Positions 6,498 to 9,227 of a stretch of DNA of 9,227 nt are shown piece by piece (the first letter of the stretch is position 1; each line of letters begins with the position of its first letter). The position numbers were made by a program, and so were the translations under genes. The DNA lies in contig JAOZTW010000163.1 of assembly GCA_029938985.1 (NCBI GenBank), positions 1 to 9,227 of the forward strand. The letters are read 5' to 3'. The notes under the pieces were generated by a model. That model was not told the origin of the DNA, did no database searches, and saw only the letters and a list, made by a program, of their open reading frames with translations. The DNA comes from Bacteroidales bacterium (GTDB taxonomy: Bacteria; Bacteroidota; Bacteroidia; Bacteroidales; JAOZQN01).

Positions 6498-6938
6498 AAT
6501 AAAAAAAAAATTATTGTTTTAGAAAATCAAATTATATGTAAATATTGAACAATAAAAATTATTTAACACCTTTTTTATTGTCAGATATATAGTAATATAG
6601 TTAAATAATATGGAATAATATCAACTATTAATTACCAAACATAATTATATAAAAAATTGTATATTTAAAGTTGCAAAAAAAAGATTTTTTTTTAGTTTTA
6701 AAAAATTATTTACTTTTACAAAATTAAATAATAAAACAAACCAAGAAATTGTTAAATAATAGTTATTTAATTTTCACTAACATATTATTTTTTATCATTT
6801 TTAAGAAATAAAAAATAAAAAAACAATAAATCGGATATTTATTTTTTAATAATTTCTAATGAGAACTCTAAAAAAACTTTATATTCCTAAAAATAATTAG
6901 GTTTGGAGGAGTACTCTAAAATAAAAACAAGCAAAAAC
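6498..6938. other. Divergent AT-rich spacer between mqnA and citrate synthase
   Basis: The 441 bases hold no credible coding frame and are mostly A/T runs. They must contain the start regions of both divergent genes. Candidate -7 boxes are TATGTTTG (6643-6636, minus), TAATTTTG (6726-6719, minus) and TAGGTTTG (6898-6905, plus). Confidence 0.5.
6898..6905 (+). promoter_or_regulatory. Probable -7 box of the citrate synthase promoter
   Basis: TAGGTTTG fits TAnnTTTG and lies 33 bases before the ATG at 6939, so transcription would start near 6912 with a leader of about 27 bases. The -33 region is poor (CTTT at 6877-6880, 17-bp spacing). If right, this box excludes the in-frame TTG at 6903 as a start. 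Confidence 0.4.
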
Positions 6939-8246
6939 ATGTCAGCATTAAAAGATCGCTTACGCGAAAAAATTGAAGTACATCGTCCACGCACACGACG
7001 ATTAATAAAAGAATATGGAGACGTTAAAGTAGGAGAAGTAACTATTGCACAAGCAATGAACGGAATGCGAGGAGTAAAAGGTTTAACCACAGATATTTCC
7101 TATCTCGACCCATTTGAAGGAATCCGATTTAGAGGAAAAACAATTCCCCAAACAATGGAAGCATTACCCAAACCAGAAGGAAAAGATTACCCCTATGTTG
7201 AAGGGTTTTGGTTTTTCCTACTTACTGGCGATATTCCAACTCAAGAAGAAGCAGAAGAAGTGGTAAAAGATTTTCAAAAGAGAAGACAATTACCTCAATA
7301 TGTAATTGATTTATTGAGAAATATGCCAGGTGGTACACATCCTATGGCAATGTTTTCGGCAGCCTTGCTTTCAATGCAGCAAGAGTCTAAATTTGCACAA
7401 TATTACGGGTCTGGTAAATTTAGTAAAATGGATTGTTGGGAATATATGTACGAAGATGCTACAGATATTTTATCTCGAATACCATCAATTGCAGCATATA
7501 TTTATAGAATGAGGTTTAAAAGCGACATGATAATTGAGCCAGATTATAGCTTAGATATGGGTGGCAATTTTGCACATCAAATGGGTATTGACGTTCCTTA
7601 CGATGATGTAGCTCGTATGTATTTTATTATTCACTCAGACCACGAATCTGGAAATGTTTCTGCACATACAACTCACTTAGTAGCTTCGGCATTATCAGAT
7701 GCTTATTACTCACTTTCGGCAGGATTAAACGGATTGGCAGGTCCATTACATGGATTAGCAAATCAAGAAGTATTAAGCTGGGTGCAAGGAGTAAAAAATA
7801 AAATGGGAGGCAAAGTGCCAAGCAAAGAAGAAATGAAAAAATTTGTTTGGGATACTCTTAATTCAGGAAATGTTATTCCCGGATATGGACACGCAGTATT
7901 GAGAAAAACCGACCCAAGATACGCTTCTCAAAGAGAATTTTGTTTAAAACACATGCCAAACGATGAATTATTCAAATTTGTAGATATTCTTTATCAAGTA
8001 GTTCCCGACATATTGAAAGAACACGGTAAAGCAAAAAATCCGTGGCCAAATGTAGATGCACAATCAGGTGTTATACAATGGTTTTATGGACTTAGAGAAT
8101 ATGATTTCTATACAGTTATGTTTGGAGTAGGTAGAGCAATTGGAGTACTTGCAAACATCACTTGGGACCGAGCATTAGGATATGCTATTGAAAGACCAAA
8201 ATCGTTAACAACAGATATGTTAGAAAAAATAGCAGGTATTAAATAA
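6939..8246 (+). CDS. gltA: Citrate synthase, mitochondrial/eukaryotic type
   Basis: This enzyme condenses oxaloacetate with acetyl-CoA to citrate, the entry step of the TCA cycle. All catalytic residues can be placed by comparison with the pig heart enzyme: His271 in GPLHGLANQE (pig His274), His318 in PGYGHAVLRKTDPR (His320), and Asp373 in NVDAQSGV (Asp375). The oxaloacetate ligands are His235 (HSDHESGNVSAH) and Arg327. The closing ALGYAIERPKS also matches the mitochondrial class rather than the allosteric hexameric class of proteobacteria, so a dimer without NADH control is expected by family. I choose the ATG at 6939 (435 residues): it begins MSALKDRLREKI, and the 12-codon extension to the TTG at 6903 overlaps the likely promoter. 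The coding sequence is visibly less AT-rich than its neighbours, as expected for a conserved, well-expressed gene. It stands alone and ends at a strong terminator. Confidence 0.97.
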   Translation: MSALKDRLREKIEVHRPRTRRLIKEYGDVKVGEVTIAQAMNGMRGVKGLTTDISYLDPFEGIRFRGKTIPQTMEALPKPEGKDYPYVEGFWFFLLTGDIPTQEEAEEVVKDFQKRRQLPQYVIDLLRNMPGGTHPMAMFSAALLSMQQESKFAQYYGSGKFSKMDCWEYMYEDATDILSRIPSIAAYIYRMRFKSDMIIEPDYSLDMGGNFAHQMGIDVPYDDVARMYFIIHSDHESGNVSAHTTHLVASALSDAYYSLSAGLNGLAGPLHGLANQEVLSWVQGVKNKMGGKVPSKEEMKKFVWDTLNSGNVIPGYGHAVLRKTDPRYASQREFCLKHMPNDELFKFVDILYQVVPDILKEHGKAKNPWPNVDAQSGVIQWFYGLREYDFYTVMFGVGRAIGVLANITWDRALGYAIERPKSLTTDMLEKIAGIK

Positions 8247-8255
8247 ATTTTAATT

Positions 8256-8276
8256 GAGAATTAAGAATTAGGAATA
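8256..8276. repeat. Heptamer repeat array, left arm of an inverted pair
   Basis: Three 7-base units follow each other: GAGAATT, AAGAATT, AGGAATA. They are the reverse complement of the unit family at 8366-8393. GAATTAAGAATT (8258-8269) is a perfect 12-bp inverted match to 8366-8377. Confidence 0.6.
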
Positions 8277-8305
8277 ATATAGTTTTGGTATATTAATTAT
8301 GTTGT

Positions 8306-8336
8306 AAAACTTTGTTTTTTTAAACAGAGTTTTTTA
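8306..8336 (+). terminator. Intrinsic terminator of citrate synthase
   Basis: AAAACTTTGTTT (8306-8317), a TTTT loop, and AAACAGAGTTTT (8322-8333) form a 12-bp stem with a single G-U pair, and the T-run continues to 8335. It lies 60 bases after the citrate synthase stop. Because the stem is flanked by As and Ts, it could also act on the minus strand. Confidence 0.8.
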
Positions 8337-8365
8337 TAAATAATTGAATTTTTAAGATGTAAACC

Positions 8366-8393
8366 AATTCTTAATTCCTAATTCCTAATTCCC
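8366..8393. repeat. Heptamer repeat array, right arm of an inverted pair
   Basis: Four exact 7-base steps: AATTCTT, AATTCCT, AATTCCT, AATTCCC. With the inverted units at 8256-8276 they frame the terminator, giving an element of about 140 bases that starts nine bases after the citrate synthase stop codon. Confidence 0.65.
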
Positions 8394-8417
8394 ATTTACG
8401 GCGTTATACACAATCTT

Positions 8418-8702
8418 ATGAATATAAAAAATATACTTTCAGAGAAATTTCCTTATGACAATGCAATCTGTGTTTTGACAAAAGTTAATTTTGATTATTT
8501 AATACTGACCTCTAAATTAAAATTGGAAAAATCATGTAAACAGTTCATTATACAACTATTAACACCTCTAATAAATAACTGGACATTTATTTTAAACAAC
8601 ATTAGAATCAATTATTTGCATATTTTTATAAAAATATTAAAATACAACAAACATAAAAAACTAATATTAAATTTTTCAAAAAAAACAATTACTATTCTAT
8701 AA
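8418..8702 (+). CDS. Unrecognised 94-residue frame, possibly a gene remnant
   Basis: The frame encodes a basic protein rich in Ile, Lys, Asn and Leu, beginning MNIKNILSEKFPYDNA. I recognise no motif, signal or clear transmembrane helix; two moderately hydrophobic stretches (about residues 42-60 and 66-75) are broken by charged or polar residues. In DNA this AT-rich, 94 codons without a stop is uncommon but not decisive. No consensus promoter precedes it, and the terminator at 8306-8336 isolates it from citrate synthase. It may be a small gene of the accessory region, a decayed fragment, or chance. It lies 70 bases before the nuclease-like gene and on the same strand. Confidence 0.35.
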   Translation: MNIKNILSEKFPYDNAICVLTKVNFDYLILTSKLKLEKSCKQFIIQLLTPLINNWTFILNNIRINYLHIFIKILKYNKHKKLILNFSKKTITIL

Positions 8703-8772
8703 TTAAAATTAGAAAATCTAAAATAAACAAAAAACATGAACACAACAATATAAATATCAACACATTGTAGCC

Positions 8773-9216
8773 ATGTCCAATTTTTTACCCATTATTTTAG
8801 AGGTCAGAATTTATAAAATTATGCCAAAATTCACAGAAAATGGAGTTTCTATTTGCTTAAAAAATAATTATTTTCAGTTTGAAAAATGTAGTGAATATAA
8901 AGTATTATCTGGACGTGGAGTAAAAGAAATAGATTTTGGGTGGTTAGATACCAAATATAATACTCTTTGGCTAATTGAACTAAAGGGATATATAAATCCA
9001 AATCCTAAAAATATCAAATTCAAAGAAACAAATATATCAAATTCATTTATTGTTGATAAAAAGATAAATGAATTATTGTTAAAATCAATTCACTCAGTTT
9101 GTATGATTAACAATAAAAGGTCTAATACTATAGACTGTGTAATGACAGAAATAAAAGCAAATTCAAAAATAAAATTACTAAAGTTTTTGCTTTCATTTTA
9201 TATTGATTATCAATAA
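8773..9216 (+). CDS. Small protein with PD-(D/E)XK nuclease-like core
   Basis: Up to 147 residues. The core reads GVKEIDFGWLD (49-59), a turn, then LWLIELKGY (65-73). This gives Asp54 and the pair Glu69-x-Lys71 on adjacent strands, the layout of the PD-(D/E)XK fold found in restriction and repair nucleases. Helix FIVDKKINELLLKSIHSVCMI (92-112) follows, as usual in the fold. The ATG at codon 17 (8821, MPKFTENGVS) is the likelier true start because the first 16 residues look unstructured and do not lead into the fold; 8773 is the longest option. No second domain is present, so what it cuts or binds is unknown. It could be a restriction-like endonuclease, a repair enzyme, or an inactive relative. 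No gene after it is visible because the window ends 11 bases later. Confidence 0.65.
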   Translation: MSNFLPIILEVRIYKIMPKFTENGVSICLKNNYFQFEKCSEYKVLSGRGVKEIDFGWLDTKYNTLWLIELKGYINPNPKNIKFKETNISNSFIVDKKINELLLKSIHSVCMINNKRSNTIDCVMTEIKANSKIKLLKFLLSFYIDYQ

Positions 9217-9227
9217 TTTATAAAATT

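Noticed and set aside
6905..6911. GGAGGAG as a Shine-Dalgarno sequence
   Set aside because: It is 27 bases from the ATG at 6939, too far, and the other genes here show no such sequence.
6903..6938. TTG start giving a 12-residue N-terminal extension of citrate synthase
   Set aside because: The TTG lies inside the likely -7 box, and the ATG at 6939 gives a natural N-terminus (MSALKDRL).
6887..7821. Open frames at 6887-7090 (minus), 7330-7512 (plus) and 7627-7821 (minus)
   Set aside because: They overlap citrate synthase in other frames and encode no recognisable protein.
8280..8287. TAGTTTTG as a promoter -7 box
   Set aside because: There is no -33 element at 19-21 bp, and a strong terminator follows immediately.
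1..9227. CRISPR array, tRNA or rRNA genes
   Set aside because: No regularly spaced repeats with unique spacers, cloverleaf, or rRNA-like conserved segments were seen on either strand.

Overview
The window is very AT-rich DNA that looks like a chromosomal segment of a member of the Bacteroidota. The signs are promoters of the Bacteroidota type (TTTG, 19 bp, TAnnTTTG), the lack of Shine-Dalgarno sequences before the genes, and a futalosine-pathway menaquinone gene. The exact genus cannot be read from the sequence.

Layout. Positions 1-2282 (minus strand) hold a compact three-gene unit, transcribed right to left: a small lipoprotein, a 37-residue single-span membrane peptide (1656-1769), and the first 551 codons of a large Eco57I-like restriction-methylation protein that runs off the left edge. 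The peptide's stop codon lies one base before the start codon of the restriction gene. Positions 2309-2350 upstream form an almost perfect 42-bp palindrome that carries a full consensus promoter on each strand. Then come, on the plus strand, a YbaB/EbfC nucleoid protein (2747-3049), a second unrelated lipoprotein (3338-3820) and a membrane protein (4329-5489) whose architecture resembles pentameric ligand-gated ion channels. Facing it is mqnA, chorismate dehydratase (5739-6497, minus). After a gene-free AT-rich stretch comes a citrate synthase of the mitochondrial/eukaryotic type (6939-8246, plus), closed by a clear intrinsic terminator nested between inverted heptamer repeats. The right end (8418-9216) holds a short unrecognised frame and a small protein with a PD-(D/E)XK nuclease-like signature.

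How the parts relate. Citrate synthase and MqnA are housekeeping enzymes (TCA cycle, quinone synthesis) but are divergent and not one operon. The accessory-looking parts are the restriction unit on the left and the nuclease-like gene on the right. Between genes there are diverged copies of a small palindromic repeat family (about 2592-2664, 3127-3233 and 5586-5615). The most notable items are the palindromic divergent promoter, the ion-channel-like protein, and the small membrane peptide coupled to the restriction enzyme.
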